A stretch of DNA of 58,051 nucleotides from an uncultured Christensenella sp. (GTDB lineage Bacteria > Bacillota > Clostridia > Christensenellales > Borkfalkiaceae). The stretch covers positions 1 to 58,051 of the forward strand of contig CAJUHT010000011.1 of NCBI GenBank assembly GCA_910586035.1, in the 5' to 3' direction. Made by a program: the position numbers and the translations under genes. Positions 9,053 to 18,289 of this stretch are shown one piece after another (positions within the stretch are counted from its first letter, which is position 1; every line of letters starts with the position of its first letter). A model generated the notes under the pieces. It did no database searches, was not told the DNA's origin, and saw only the letters and a program-made list of their open reading frames with translations.

Positions 9053-9723
9053 TAGAAGAAAACGTTAAAAAATTGCTTGAAACAATTCCGAAAGCCAACC
9101 CGTTCGGGGAAAAAGTTACGCTTGTTGCGGCGGTGAAACTGCAAAGCCCCGAGGATATTAACCGCGCCATATGCGGGGGTATAACGGACATAGGCGACAA
9201 CCACGTACAGGAATTTAAGGATAAATACGAGCTTATAGAGAGAAACCCGACAAGGCATTTTATAGGTCATTTACAGACGAATAAAGTAAAATATTTGATA
9301 GGAAAAGTAGAATTATACCACTCCCTCGACAGGTACGCGCTGGCGGAAGAACTTTCCAAGCGCGGCGAAAAGGCGGGCGTGGTTTCCTCCGTTTTACTGC
9401 AAATTAACATAGGTGAAGAAGAGAGCAAATCGGGCTTTCAATTAGGTATGGCAAACGAGGCATACGCAAAAATCAAGGCGATGCCCGCATTAAAAATTAA
9501 GGGGCTTATGGCTATGTTGCCGGATATAGACGACCAAGCCGAGCTTAAACGCCTTGCCCTTTTAATGCGCGAAAAGTTTGAAGAGTTGAGAAAAAACGAC
9601 GGCGATTTGCAATACCTTTCAATGGGAATGAGCGGCGACTGGCGGCTGTGCATAGACTGCGGAAGCAATATGATACGGCTTGGCACGGCAATCTTCGGCG
9701 CGAGAAATTACGCAAAACAATAA
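9049..9723 (+). CDS. YggS/PROSC-type PLP homeostasis protein
   Basis: A 224-residue single-domain PLP-binding protein of the alanine racemase N-terminal-like fold. In this family it buffers PLP and influences amino-acid and keto-acid pools, with no known enzyme activity. The PLP lysine is expected in VTLVAAVKLQSPEDINRAI. Other family motifs are GDNHVQEFKDKYE, HFIGHLQTNKVKYL and LSMGMSGDW near the phosphate site. Its start overlaps the leuB stop (ATGA), so it is the last gene of the ilv-leu operon. The link is sensible because PLP enzymes complete branched-chain amino acid synthesis. Confidence 0.88.
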   Translation: MIEENVKKLLETIPKANPFGEKVTLVAAVKLQSPEDINRAICGGITDIGDNHVQEFKDKYELIERNPTRHFIGHLQTNKVKYLIGKVELYHSLDRYALAEELSKRGEKAGVVSSVLLQINIGEEESKSGFQLGMANEAYAKIKAMPALKIKGLMAMLPDIDDQAELKRLALLMREKFEELRKNDGDLQYLSMGMSGDWRLCIDCGSNMIRLGTAIFGARNYAKQ

Positions 9724-9732
9724 GCAAAAAAA

Positions 9733-9780
9733 GCCCCTGCAATGCGCTTGAACAAGGCATATTGCGGGGGCAATTTATTT
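9733..9780 (+). terminator. Terminator of the ilv-leu operon
   Basis: GCCCCTGCAAT (9733-9743) pairs with ATTGCGGGGGC (9761-9771) with one G-U pair, followed by a T-rich run. Its right half lies in a 20-base string (9756-9775) that recurs exactly at 14450-14469. Confidence 0.8.
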
Positions 9781-9788
9781 TTTGCCCG

Positions 9789-11342
9789 CTACATAAGCGG
9801 CGAAATGATTTTTAACAGCCCTGCGGAAACGCGGTTTGAAGGCGTACTTTTCCTCTCCGAAAGAGTTTGACATTCCTCCAACGTGTTTGAAAAGTCCGCG
9901 CTAACCTCATCCATTACGGTAGCGTCGTTAGTGTACAGCGCGCTTTCGAACTGCTGATAAAAACTGCGCATATCGATGTTTACCGAACCTATAACCGCGC
10001 AGTAGTCGGCAAGCATAATTTTGCTGTGAACAAAGCTGTCGCGCATAAGATAAATTTTTACTCCCCTTTCGGCAAGCTTATGCGCGTTGTTAAGCGTAAC
10101 CTTATAAACCACGGCTTTATCGGGCACGGCGGGCAAAATAATTTTAACGTCTACCCCGCTTGCCGCCTTGTTGGCAAGCATATTGAAAATACTGTCGTCG
10201 GGCACAAGATACGGCGTCATAATATACAGCCTGTCCTGCGCCTTTGCGATGACGTTCAATAATAATTCCTTGGCGACAGGTTTATCGTAGTCCAGCCCGC
10301 AGGCAAATGGAACAAACACGCTTTCGCCCGCGCAGGGCTGCTCCGCGCCGCTCAAATAATTTTCGTATTCAACGCTCTTTCTCGTCAAAAACTCCCACTG
10401 CCGCAAAAACATAAGGGCGAAACCTTTCGCCGCGCCACCCTCAACGCGCACGCCGCCGTCCTTCCAATAGCCGTGCATACGTTTGTCGTTGGTGTATTCG
10501 TCGGCAAGATTAGCCCCGCCCGTGTAGGCGATTTTGCCGTCGATAACGACTATCTTTCTGTGGTCGCGGTAATTCAGCCCCACGTCGATTACGGGAAGAA
10601 GCCTGTTAAACGACATAAGTTTAATTCCGCGCTTCTTCATACGCGATTTACTTTTGTACGACAGTTTTCCGTGGCTGCCCATATCGTCGTAAATTACGCA
10701 CACTTCCACGCCGCCCGCGGCTTTCCGCGACAACTCTTTTAAAAATCTTTCGAACAGCCGCCCGTCGGCAATAATAAAAAATTCGATAAAAATAAACTTT
10801 TCTGCGCGCCGCAAGTCCTCAATCACCGCGTCGAAAAACTGCCCGCCCGAAGAAAAGTAACGCGCGTTCCCCTCGCCGTATGCGGAAAATCTGCCAACCT
10901 TTTCAAGGTATGCGCAGTCCTCGGCGCAACGCTTATCGGCGGACGGCGGGCAACTTTTCCCCGCATACTTTTCCGACTTTGCAAACACCTTTGCGTACCG
11001 CTTTTTAGAACGGTAAAAAAACACCTTTTCGTCGGTGAGAATAAAAAGTATGTGCCCGACAAAGAAGAAAATCAGCAGAATAAAGACCCAAACGGCTTTG
11101 GACGACGGGCTTCTGTCCGAAGATAGCGTGTAGATACAGCAGGCTACGCTAAGTCCCAGAGAAAGTCCGACGTACCAGGGGAAAACTTCGGCAAGCGTGA
11201 AGTACAGCGATACGAGTATTACAAGCTGTAAAAAAATCAGAAATACCGTTAAGAGGGTGCGGAGCGACCCCAACCCGCGCTTTTCAGCCTTTATTTTTAT
11301 CACGGCGGCGTCGGGAGAGCGGAAAGGTTTAAACGCTTTCAT
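9789..11342 (-). CDS. cls: Cardiolipin synthase (phospholipase D family)
   Basis: Makes cardiolipin from two phosphatidylglycerols at the membrane. The 517-residue protein has two N-terminal membrane helices (LLTVFLIFLQLVILVSLYF, and the WVFILLIFFFVGHILFIL region), then two PLD domains with HKD motifs: HRKIVVIDGKIAYTGGANLADEY-type and VHSKIMLADYCAVIGSVNID. The ATG at 11342 is preferred over an in-frame TTG at 11348 because GAGGGGG is correctly spaced. It overlaps the preceding membrane-protein gene by 14 bases, so the two form an operon. Confidence 0.93.
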   Translation of the reverse strand: MKAFKPFRSPDAAVIKIKAEKRGLGSLRTLLTVFLIFLQLVILVSLYFTLAEVFPWYVGLSLGLSVACCIYTLSSDRSPSSKAVWVFILLIFFFVGHILFILTDEKVFFYRSKKRYAKVFAKSEKYAGKSCPPSADKRCAEDCAYLEKVGRFSAYGEGNARYFSSGGQFFDAVIEDLRRAEKFIFIEFFIIADGRLFERFLKELSRKAAGGVEVCVIYDDMGSHGKLSYKSKSRMKKRGIKLMSFNRLLPVIDVGLNYRDHRKIVVIDGKIAYTGGANLADEYTNDKRMHGYWKDGGVRVEGGAAKGFALMFLRQWEFLTRKSVEYENYLSGAEQPCAGESVFVPFACGLDYDKPVAKELLLNVIAKAQDRLYIMTPYLVPDDSIFNMLANKAASGVDVKIILPAVPDKAVVYKVTLNNAHKLAERGVKIYLMRDSFVHSKIMLADYCAVIGSVNIDMRSFYQQFESALYTNDATVMDEVSADFSNTLEECQTLSERKSTPSNRVSAGLLKIISPLM

Positions 11343-11859
11343 CTTCAAGCCCCCTCAATTTTCGCGCCGCTCGTCGCAATCTTTCAAACTTTTTCACCTC
11401 TTCCTCTATTTTAAGCTTGCATTCCGCGCAGTCGTTTTTATAAATTTTAACGCAGATTAAAACGCCGACCCCAACGCTTGCCGCGGCAAACGCAAAGCTG
11501 ACGGCGCCCAGCGCGACGGACAGCGCGCCGATATAAAATGCTAAAAGCATAGCCCCCTCTATTGTAAAAAACAGGGCGGAAAAGGCGGCAAACAGCCCGC
11601 AATAGGTTGCGCGGCGTTTGCTTTTTGCAACAATGTCGCCCATATTGTTGAACGCTATATCCATACGCACCTGCAAAAGCTGCAACCCGTCCTTATTTTG
11701 AATTGCGTGCGGACGGGAAAAGGAAAGGTGAACTACGTCGGAATAGGCGCCGTCCTCCCGCTCGTTTATTAAGCGCCAACCCAAGTCGGCGTATCCCTGT
11801 TTAATTGTTTCCGCCGCCGACTTTTTCGACTGCAAATGAACGGTGTCGTTTTCTGTCAT
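11329..11859 (-). CDS. Membrane protein with two helices, upstream of cls
   Basis: A 176-residue protein with a soluble N-terminal segment of about 85 residues, two hydrophobic helices (YCGLFAAFSALFFTIEGAML and the following LAFYIGALSVALGAVSFAFA stretch) and a charged, helical C-terminus (EEEVKKFERLRRAARKLRG). I recognise no family. It is translationally coupled to cls, so a membrane-envelope role is plausible. The promoter -10 box ends only 6 bases before the ATG, so its mRNA may be leaderless. Confidence 0.6.
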   Translation of the reverse strand: MTENDTVHLQSKKSAAETIKQGYADLGWRLINEREDGAYSDVVHLSFSRPHAIQNKDGLQLLQVRMDIAFNNMGDIVAKSKRRATYCGLFAAFSALFFTIEGAMLLAFYIGALSVALGAVSFAFAAASVGVGVLICVKIYKNDCAECKLKIEEEVKKFERLRRAARKLRGLEDESV

Positions 11860-11865
11860 ATCCGC

Positions 11866-11894
11866 ATTGTAGCACGCAAGCGTTAAAAGAACAA
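11866..11894 (-). promoter_or_regulatory. Promoter giving a probable leaderless mRNA
   Basis: Reading leftward, TTGTTC (complement of 11889-11894), 17 bases, then TACAAT (complement of 11866-11871). The ATG of the membrane-protein gene (11859) starts only 6 bases after the -10 box, leaving no room for a Shine-Dalgarno. Confidence 0.55.
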
Positions 11895-11925
11895 TTTGGC
11901 AAGGTGATAGGCTTGTGAAATTTAT

Positions 11926-11954
11926 TTGATTTTCGTGTTTTTTAGTGATATAAT
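11926..11954 (+). promoter_or_regulatory. Promoter of the SDR-EFR1-YbjN operon
   Basis: TTGATT (11926-11931), 17 bases, TATAAT (11949-11954). The leader runs about 65 bases to the ATG at 12027, which has AAGGAG before it. It is divergent from the cls operon promoter. Confidence 0.75.
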
Positions 11955-12026
11955 TTGTAAGGTGCGTATTTTTTTCCGCGCCGCAAAAGATTAACGTTAA
12001 GTGAGATACGATAAGGAGAACAGAAT

Positions 12027-13565
12027 ATGAAAATTGCCGTAACAGGCGTTACAGGGAATATGGGCGGCTACTTTTTGTGGGCGCTGAATATGTCCCCCGC
12101 CGCCGCTGATACGATAAAATTTTTATGCCGCGACAAGAAGAAGGCGAAGAAAATAATCAAACATAACGAAGCAATCACCGACAAATTGCAAGCCGTTATA
12201 GGCGACATATCCGACAAAAACGCCTGCCGCGAACTGATTGAGGGGTGCGATATAATATTTAACGTGTGCGCGGTGATACCCCCTAAGTCGGACGCAAACC
12301 CCAAAGCGGCGATAGCCTGCAACGTTACGGGCGTTAAAACGCTTTTGGAGGCGATTGAAAACGTAAAGGAAAATCAACCCGCCCTCGTTCACATTTCCAG
12401 CGTAGCCGTATACGGCAACCGCTCGGGCGAGCACAAATACGGCAGAGTGGGCGACCCGCTTGTTTCCGGTCCGTTCGAGCTGTACAGCGCAACCAAAATA
12501 TTGGGCGAATACGCCGTATTGCAGTCAAACGTTAAAAAATGGGTGGTGCTCAGGCAGACGGCAATGCTCCACTACCGCATATTTTCGGACAACGTTCACG
12601 ACGGACTTATGTTTCACACCCCCGTCGACGCGCCTTTGGAATGGGCGACGGTCAGGGACAGCGGCAGACTGCTTTTAAATCTTTTAAAAACTTTTTCCGA
12701 CGGCACGCTGTGTGAAAAATTCTGGAAAAGGGTATACAACATAGGCGGCGGCAAAAATTGCCGCACCTACGGCTACGGCACGTACGACGAGGGATTTAAA
12801 ATTATTGGCGGAAGCTTTAAACACTTTTTCAAGCCCTGGTACAACGCAACGCGTAACTTCCACGGCATTTGGTACACCGACAGCGACGAGCTGGAAAATT
12901 ACTTCCACTTCCGCGGGCAGTCGTGTACGGATTTTTGGCAGGAAATGAAAAGGCGCAACAAAATTTACACTATGGGCAGGTTTGTGCCCCGCCCCCTAAT
13001 TTCCGCGCTGTTCTTCAAAAGACTGTTAAGGGACGAAAACTCACCCTCCGTATGGGTAAAAAAGGGCGACGAAGCGAGGGCGATTGCCTACTTCGGCGGA
13101 AGCGACAAATTTTATGCCCGCAAAAAACTTACCTGGAACGACGTGCAATTGCCCGTGGAAATTCCCGAGCCCGTACCTATGACGAGCGAAGAAAATATTT
13201 CAGCTTACGGGTACGACATAGATAAACCCGATAGCGCTATTACGGCGGACGACCTCAGGGCGGTCGCCGAGGCTCACGGCGGCAGGTGCCTGTCGCCCGA
13301 AAAATTCGACGGCGACGTCTATACCAAAATCGATTGGCAAACGGGCGACGGCGAAAAGTTTACGGCGGACGTATACACAGTTCTGCGCGCGGGGCATTGG
13401 CTCAACCCCCTTTACACCGATTGGGTGTGGGACTTTGACAGGCTGTCAAAGACGGACAGAATTTTTGCGCGCATTTGGTACGACAGCCACGAAAAGGACG
13501 AAGATTACGTTTATTACTTCGATAAGCATTTCAAGGCTCACGCCGACAAAATTAAAAAACAATGA
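12027..13565 (+). CDS. Extended SDR, NAD(P)-dependent epimerase/dehydratase-like
   Basis: A 512-residue protein. The N-terminal Rossmann domain has the nucleotide motif GVTGNMGG (residues 7-14) and the SDR active-site YSATK, with the serine in VHISSVAVYG. These identify an extended SDR of the sugar epimerase/dehydratase type. The C-terminal 200 or so residues are extra compared with the usual length of about 310-340 and show no motif that I recognise. The substrate is unknown. The next gene overlaps by 4 bases (ATGA), coupling it to an EFR1 redox protein. Confidence 0.75.
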   Translation: MKIAVTGVTGNMGGYFLWALNMSPAAADTIKFLCRDKKKAKKIIKHNEAITDKLQAVIGDISDKNACRELIEGCDIIFNVCAVIPPKSDANPKAAIACNVTGVKTLLEAIENVKENQPALVHISSVAVYGNRSGEHKYGRVGDPLVSGPFELYSATKILGEYAVLQSNVKKWVVLRQTAMLHYRIFSDNVHDGLMFHTPVDAPLEWATVRDSGRLLLNLLKTFSDGTLCEKFWKRVYNIGGGKNCRTYGYGTYDEGFKIIGGSFKHFFKPWYNATRNFHGIWYTDSDELENYFHFRGQSCTDFWQEMKRRNKIYTMGRFVPRPLISALFFKRLLRDENSPSVWVKKGDEARAIAYFGGSDKFYARKKLTWNDVQLPVEIPEPVPMTSEENISAYGYDIDKPDSAITADDLRAVAEAHGGRCLSPEKFDGDVYTKIDWQTGDGEKFTADVYTVLRAGHWLNPLYTDWVWDFDRLSKTDRIFARIWYDSHEKDEDYVYYFDKHFKAHADKIKKQ

Positions 13566-14449
13566 ACATTGCCATATTTTATTTTTCGGGCACGGGCAAC
13601 ACCCGAAAGGTTGCGAAAGAGTACGCGGAAAACTTTGAAAAACGTGGAGAAACCTGCACTCTTTTCGAACTGCCCTTAAAGAATAAGCCCGACCTTGCCA
13701 ATTACGATTTAATAGGCATAGGCTACCCCATACACTCTTTTAACGCGCCGCAACCCCTATTGCAGTTTGCCAAATCTTTGCAAAGGCGCAAGCTTAAAAG
13801 TGGCGAAGAGCCTAAACGCGCGTTTATATTCAAGACCTCGGGCGAGCCCGTGAAGATGAGCAGAGTTTCCTCGCTTAAACTGATAAGCATTTTAAAGCGC
13901 CGCAACATAGCCGTTAAAAACGAATATCAGTACGTTATGCCGTACAATATGATTTTCCGCCACACCGACCATCAGGCTTACGTTATGTGGGAAACGGCGA
14001 AAAAGCTTATTCCTATCGACTGCAACGATATTTTAAGCGGCGTTGAACGGCAGGAAAAGAAAATGCCTTTCGGCAATGTGTTGGCTTGGTTTTTGCGCAT
14101 AGAGCACGGCGGAGCGCACATTGTGGGCGTGGGATACAGGGCGACTAAGGACTGCACCGGTTGCGGGCTGTGCGCAAAAAACTGCCCCGTAGACAATATA
14201 AAAATAGAGGACGGAAAACCTAAATTCGGCGGCAAATGCCTTATATGCGCGCGCTGTTCGTTCAACTGCCCCAAGGACTGCATCAGAATAGGCTTGCTTA
14301 ACGGTTGGCGCGTTCACGGCGCGTACAGCTTTAAAGACGGCGACCCCAACGAAAAGAACGGGCACGACAATTACTGCAAAAAGGCATACGCGCGGTACTT
14401 TAAAGAAGCCGAAGAGCGCATATCCAAGCACGAAAACGACGGTAATTGA
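13562..14449 (+). CDS. EFR1-type flavodoxin/ferredoxin fusion
   Basis: The 295-residue protein combines an N-terminal flavodoxin-like FMN domain (FYFSGTGNTRKVAKEY) with a C-terminal bacterial ferredoxin domain. The latter has two [4Fe-4S] motifs, CTGCGLCAKNCPVDNI and CLICARCSFNCPKDC. This is the domain order of the EFR1 family of anaerobes, whose partner reactions are mostly unknown. It is translationally coupled to the SDR gene, so it may supply electrons for that reaction; this is inference. Confidence 0.85.
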   Translation: MNIAIFYFSGTGNTRKVAKEYAENFEKRGETCTLFELPLKNKPDLANYDLIGIGYPIHSFNAPQPLLQFAKSLQRRKLKSGEEPKRAFIFKTSGEPVKMSRVSSLKLISILKRRNIAVKNEYQYVMPYNMIFRHTDHQAYVMWETAKKLIPIDCNDILSGVERQEKKMPFGNVLAWFLRIEHGGAHIVGVGYRATKDCTGCGLCAKNCPVDNIKIEDGKPKFGGKCLICARCSFNCPKDCIRIGLLNGWRVHGAYSFKDGDPNEKNGHDNYCKKAYARYFKEAEERISKHENDGN

Positions 14450-14505
14450 GGCATATTGCGGGGGCAATTGCAAAATATACCGTTTTAATAGGATACGGAG
14501 GAAAA

Positions 14506-15000
14506 ATGAAACAAGACAACGATAAGAGTTATACGCAAAAAAATTACGGAATTCTATGCGGTATGCTCGAAGAAAACGGCTGGAAATACGAAACGAACGA
14601 AGATAAATTTACCGTACGCACGGCGGCAGTAAGCAGAAACAAGTCGGGCGGGGAATACGTATTCGATATTCACATAATTTTTAAAGAAGATTTGCAACTT
14701 GCAATACTCTACGCCCCTCTCCCGTTCGTTGTGCCCGAACAAAGGCGCAGGGAAACGACTTTTGCGCTGGCGTGCATAAACGACAAACTGCTTTACGGCA
14801 ATTTCGATTTCGACGTAGATAGCGGCAAAACGGTTTTGAGGGTCAATTTAACCTACTTGAATTGCTCGCTCAACAAAAAAGCCTACGAATATATGCTGTT
14901 TACAGCCTGCCAATTGCTGGAAACGTACGTAGACGTAATTTTGGATATAGCGCAGTCGGGCAAAACCTGCGCCGATATTAAAAAGCAATTTGCCGTATAA
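14506..15000 (+). CDS. YbjN-like protein, copy 1
   Basis: A 164-residue soluble protein, started at the ATG at 14506 because of GGAGGAAAA just upstream. The layout (NGWKYE near residue 27, a central beta region FDIHIIFKEDLQLAILYAPLPF, then LLYGNFDFDVDSGKTVLRV) resembles the YbjN / type III secretion chaperone-like fold. The next gene is a clear paralogue: NGW, ELPF versus PLPF, GNFDIDVNCGKVKFR versus GNFDFDVDSGKTVLR. The function is unknown. The 56 bases before it contain a copy of a 20-base repeat also found at 9756. Confidence 0.5.
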   Translation: MKQDNDKSYTQKNYGILCGMLEENGWKYETNEDKFTVRTAAVSRNKSGGEYVFDIHIIFKEDLQLAILYAPLPFVVPEQRRRETTFALACINDKLLYGNFDFDVDSGKTVLRVNLTYLNCSLNKKAYEYMLFTACQLLETYVDVILDIAQSGKTCADIKKQFAV

Positions 15001-15017
15001 TTCAGGGGGAAATACAA

Positions 15018-15482
15018 ATGGACAGAACTGATTTAATTGCCGCGCGGCAAACGTACGACACGCTTTTAAACGCGATTGCGGCAAACGGTTGGGCGTGCAG
15101 GCGCGACAACGGCAAACTCACCGTTAAATACACCGTTATCGGCAACGGTTTAAACGCCGAATACTACGTTTTAGTGGACGCGGAAAACCGTCTTTTATGG
15201 ATTTACACCGAACTTCCCTTTGCCTTCGACGGCGATATGACCGAGGTAGGAGCCGTCGCCGTAAGTATGGTCAACTTCTATCTGGACAACGGCAATTTCG
15301 ATATCGACGTAAACTGCGGCAAAGTTAAATTCAGAATGGCAACAAGCTACCGCGACAGCGTTATTTCCGAGGAGGCGATAATATTCGAGCTGTTGCACTC
15401 CGCCGCCACGGTGGACGAGTTTGGCAAAAGACTGCGCGAACTTGCTAATGGCGATATTACGATAGACAATTTTTTGAAATAA
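15018..15482 (+). CDS. YbjN-like protein, copy 2
   Basis: A 154-residue paralogue of the preceding gene with the same order of motifs (IAANGWACR, LLWIYTELPFAF, NFYLDNGNFDIDVNCGKVKF). It lies 17 bases after it and so is in the same transcript. No signal peptide or catalytic motif is visible. Tandem copies suggest a heterodimer or sub-functionalised pair. It is followed directly by a strong bidirectional terminator. Confidence 0.5.
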   Translation: MDRTDLIAARQTYDTLLNAIAANGWACRRDNGKLTVKYTVIGNGLNAEYYVLVDAENRLLWIYTELPFAFDGDMTEVGAVAVSMVNFYLDNGNFDIDVNCGKVKFRMATSYRDSVISEEAIIFELLHSAATVDEFGKRLRELANGDITIDNFLK

Positions 15483-15495
15483 AACCTGCATATTT

Positions 15496-15528
15496 AAAGG
15501 CGGGCGGAGTTTAACTCCGCCCGCCTTT
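15496..15528. terminator. Bidirectional terminator between convergent operons
   Basis: AAAGGCGGGCGGAGTT and AACTCCGCCCGCCTTT form a 16-bp perfect inverted repeat with T runs on both strands. It separates the YbjN operon from the Ca2+ ATPase gene. Confidence 0.9.
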
Positions 15529-15551
15529 TTAAATTCACCCCGCAATATGCC

Positions 15552-18221
15552 TTAGTTAAAGGTTTTTGCCGCGCGCTTGCCGCGCGTTTTAGCGGACTTT
15601 TTAACGCCGTCTTTTGCCGCCGCGCGCCTGCCGCGGGCAAACAAATTGAAAATAAGCTTATACATTTCGCCAAACAGAATAACCGAAAGCGCGCCGCCGA
15701 ATATTATTCCCCACAGCCCTGCGGGAAGGGCGGATATGCCGAACGCCGCCGCAAGAGGCGAGAAGCAGAGGGCAACGTTTATGCCTATGCCCAGCGCGAC
15801 CGTGCCAAGCAAAACCTTGTTGGAAAGTATGCCCGCAAACGCCGAGCCGTTGCCCGAACGCACGTTGAACGCGTGGAACAGTTCGGCAAACGAAAGAGTT
15901 AAAAACGCCACAGTAGTCGCCTCCGCGTTGCCCCACTTAGAAAGCGTTACGGCATACGCAACTACGGTTACCCCCGTAATATACAGCGACGAAATTAAAA
16001 CCGACAACATTGACGAGCGCGAAAACAGCGCCTTTTCCGCCCTCTCGGGCTTGTGCTTCATATCGTCGCCCGCGCCCTTTTCCACGCCGAGCGCAAGCAC
16101 GGGGAAGCTGTCCGTAATGAGGTTTAACCACAGAAGCTGTGTGGAAGGAAGAAAATCGCACCCCGCAAAGATAAACGTTACCAACATTATGGCAAACACT
16201 TCGGCAAGGTTTGTGGAAAGGAAAAACTGTATGGTCTTTTTTATGTTGGAAGAAATTCTGCGCCCCTCGCGCACCGCCCCCACTATTGTCGTAAAATTAT
16301 CGTCGGCAATTACCATATCGGCAACGCTTTTGGTAACTTCCGTGCCGCTTTTGCCCATAACGATGCCTATGTCCGCGCTCTTTACGGGCGGGGCGTCGTT
16401 TACCCCGTCGCCAGTCATAGCAACGACTTCGCCGCGCGCCTGTTTGAGTTTTACGATTATGTTTTTATGCCTGGGCGAAACCCTTGCAAAAACTTTGCAC
16501 CTGTTTACCGCCTCCTTTAACTGCGGTTTGGTCATAGCGTCGAGCTGTTCGCCCGTTACCACTTCGTCGGGGCTGAACGCAATGCCCGCCTTGCGCGCCA
16601 CCGCAAGCGCCGTTTCCGCGCTGTCGCCCGTTATCATAACGGTTGTAACGCCCGCCTGACGGCACTGCTCCACCGCCTCGTTTACGCCCTCTTTAAGCGC
16701 GTCCATCATACCGCAAAGTCCTAAAAAGGTCAGTCCCTCTTCGGTGAGCTGATTGCCGTCCTTGCAGGCGAACGCCAACACGCGCAGGGCTTCCGCCGAC
16801 ATATCTTTGCACTCGGCAAATATTTTTTCCCTGTCCCCGTCGGTAATTTTACGTGTTTTGCCGCCGCAGGAAATGCGCTCGCACCTCTTTAAAACTTCTT
16901 CCGGCGCGCCCTTTACGTATATGCCCGCGCCGTGCATTGTTTCAGCGCGCACGCTCATAAGTTTGCGCTCGGAAGTAAACGGAATTTCGCCCGTTACGGA
17001 ATACTCTTTTTTCCAACCGCACTGTTCGGCAAACGCTTTAATAGCCACTTCGGTGGGGTCGCCTATATAGTTGCCCTCCGCCCCCTTTACGCGGGTGCAG
17101 ACGGACATACAGGCGCACAGCTCCTCGGTTGCCCCCGACATATCCCCCGACGAAGCATTCTTTTCGGCGCTGAAAACCTTTACGACTTTCATTTTATTCT
17201 GCGTGAGCGTGCCCGTCTTGTCCGTGCATATGCAGGTACAGCCGCCGAGAGTTTCCACGCATTTCATCTTTCTTATAACGACGTTCTGGCGGCTCATACG
17301 CTGAACGCCCATAGCCATTATTACGGACACGACGGCGGGCAACCCCTCGGGAATTGCGGCTACGGCAATGGCGACAGCCGTCATAAAGTTTTTCAAAAGC
17401 CCCGTGCCGCGGGCAAAGAAACCAACCGCAAAAATGATTGCGGCAACCACCATAACGAAAGCGGAAATAATTTTACCGAGTTTGTTCAGGCTCTTTTCAA
17501 GGGGGCTTAAACCTTTTTTAACGTCTTCGAGCATTTCGGCAATGCCGCCGATTTCCGTCTGCGCGCCCACCGCGCACACTACGCCCTCGCCGCTTCCGCC
17601 GACAACGAAAGTGGAGGAAAACAGCAGGTTTGCGGCGTTGGAAACGGTTACGTTTTTGCCCGCAATTACAGTATCCCGCTTTTCCACGCTGTTGCTTTCG
17701 CCCGTAAGCGCCGCCTCGTCGCATTTGAGTTCCGTAGCCTTAATAACGCGCAAATCGGCGGGAACGACGTCCCCCTCCTCCAACAGCACTATATCGCCCA
17801 CGGTCAGCTCGGTGGCGTCAATTTCCAAAACTTCGCCGTCGCGCCTTACCCGCGCCTTGGTGGAGTTCAGCTTTTTTAAATTTTCAATCGCCTTGTCCGC
17901 GCGGTATTGCTGAACGGTACCCACAACGGCGTTTAAAATTATTATGCAGGCGATTATAGCGGTGTCGGCAAGGTCGCTCTTTTCACCCGAAATGGCGGCG
18001 ATTACCGCGGAGATGCACGCCGCGGCTATTAAGAGTATGGTCATAACGTCGCCGAACTGACTGAAAAACAGACCTATCGGAGAAGTCTTTTTGCCCTTTT
18101 TAAGTTGATTGTCGCCGTATTTTTCCCTGCGGACTTTCACCTCGCTTTCGCTCAGCCCCTGCTCGTCCGTCTTTAAAACCTGCAACACTCTGTCCTTTGA
18201 CATATCGGCAAATTTAAGCAT
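15552..18221 (-). CDS. Calcium-translocating P-type ATPase
   Basis: The 889-residue P2-type ATPase exports Ca2+ using ATP. It shows the N-terminal cation ATPase domain, the actuator motif TGES, the phosphorylation site DKTGTLTQNKM, the hinge MTGDGVNDAPPVKSADIG and the M4 ion-binding PEGLPAVVSVIMAMG. The M6 region NLITDSFPVLALGVEKG and a C-terminal transporter domain are also present. Length and M4/M6 residues fit the bacterial SERCA/PMCA-like group (LMCA1, PacL). The ATG at 18221 follows GGGAG; a second ATG lies 6 codons in. The C-terminus is Lys/Arg-rich. Confidence 0.93.
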   Translation of the reverse strand: MLKFADMSKDRVLQVLKTDEQGLSESEVKVRREKYGDNQLKKGKKTSPIGLFFSQFGDVMTILLIAAACISAVIAAISGEKSDLADTAIIACIIILNAVVGTVQQYRADKAIENLKKLNSTKARVRRDGEVLEIDATELTVGDIVLLEEGDVVPADLRVIKATELKCDEAALTGESNSVEKRDTVIAGKNVTVSNAANLLFSSTFVVGGSGEGVVCAVGAQTEIGGIAEMLEDVKKGLSPLEKSLNKLGKIISAFVMVVAAIIFAVGFFARGTGLLKNFMTAVAIAVAAIPEGLPAVVSVIMAMGVQRMSRQNVVIRKMKCVETLGGCTCICTDKTGTLTQNKMKVVKVFSAEKNASSGDMSGATEELCACMSVCTRVKGAEGNYIGDPTEVAIKAFAEQCGWKKEYSVTGEIPFTSERKLMSVRAETMHGAGIYVKGAPEEVLKRCERISCGGKTRKITDGDREKIFAECKDMSAEALRVLAFACKDGNQLTEEGLTFLGLCGMMDALKEGVNEAVEQCRQAGVTTVMITGDSAETALAVARKAGIAFSPDEVVTGEQLDAMTKPQLKEAVNRCKVFARVSPRHKNIIVKLKQARGEVVAMTGDGVNDAPPVKSADIGIVMGKSGTEVTKSVADMVIADDNFTTIVGAVREGRRISSNIKKTIQFFLSTNLAEVFAIMLVTFIFAGCDFLPSTQLLWLNLITDSFPVLALGVEKGAGDDMKHKPERAEKALFSRSSMLSVLISSLYITGVTVVAYAVTLSKWGNAEATTVAFLTLSFAELFHAFNVRSGNGSAFAGILSNKVLLGTVALGIGINVALCFSPLAAAFGISALPAGLWGIIFGGALSVILFGEMYKLIFNLFARGRRAAAKDGVKKSAKTRGKRAAKTFN

Positions 18222-18289
18222 AGCACGCTCCCGAAAACATTTTACAAAATAACCTATTACGGGGCGTTGAAAAATATTCTATGCGGGCA

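Noticed and set aside
13200..13225. Frames inside the SDR gene as separate small genes
   Set aside because: They lack start signals and lie fully within a continuous coding frame.
15577..16659. Plus-strand frame of 360 codons opposite the Ca2+ ATPase gene
   Set aside because: A shadow of the ATPase coding strand with low-complexity Pro/Ser/Ala translation and no start signal.
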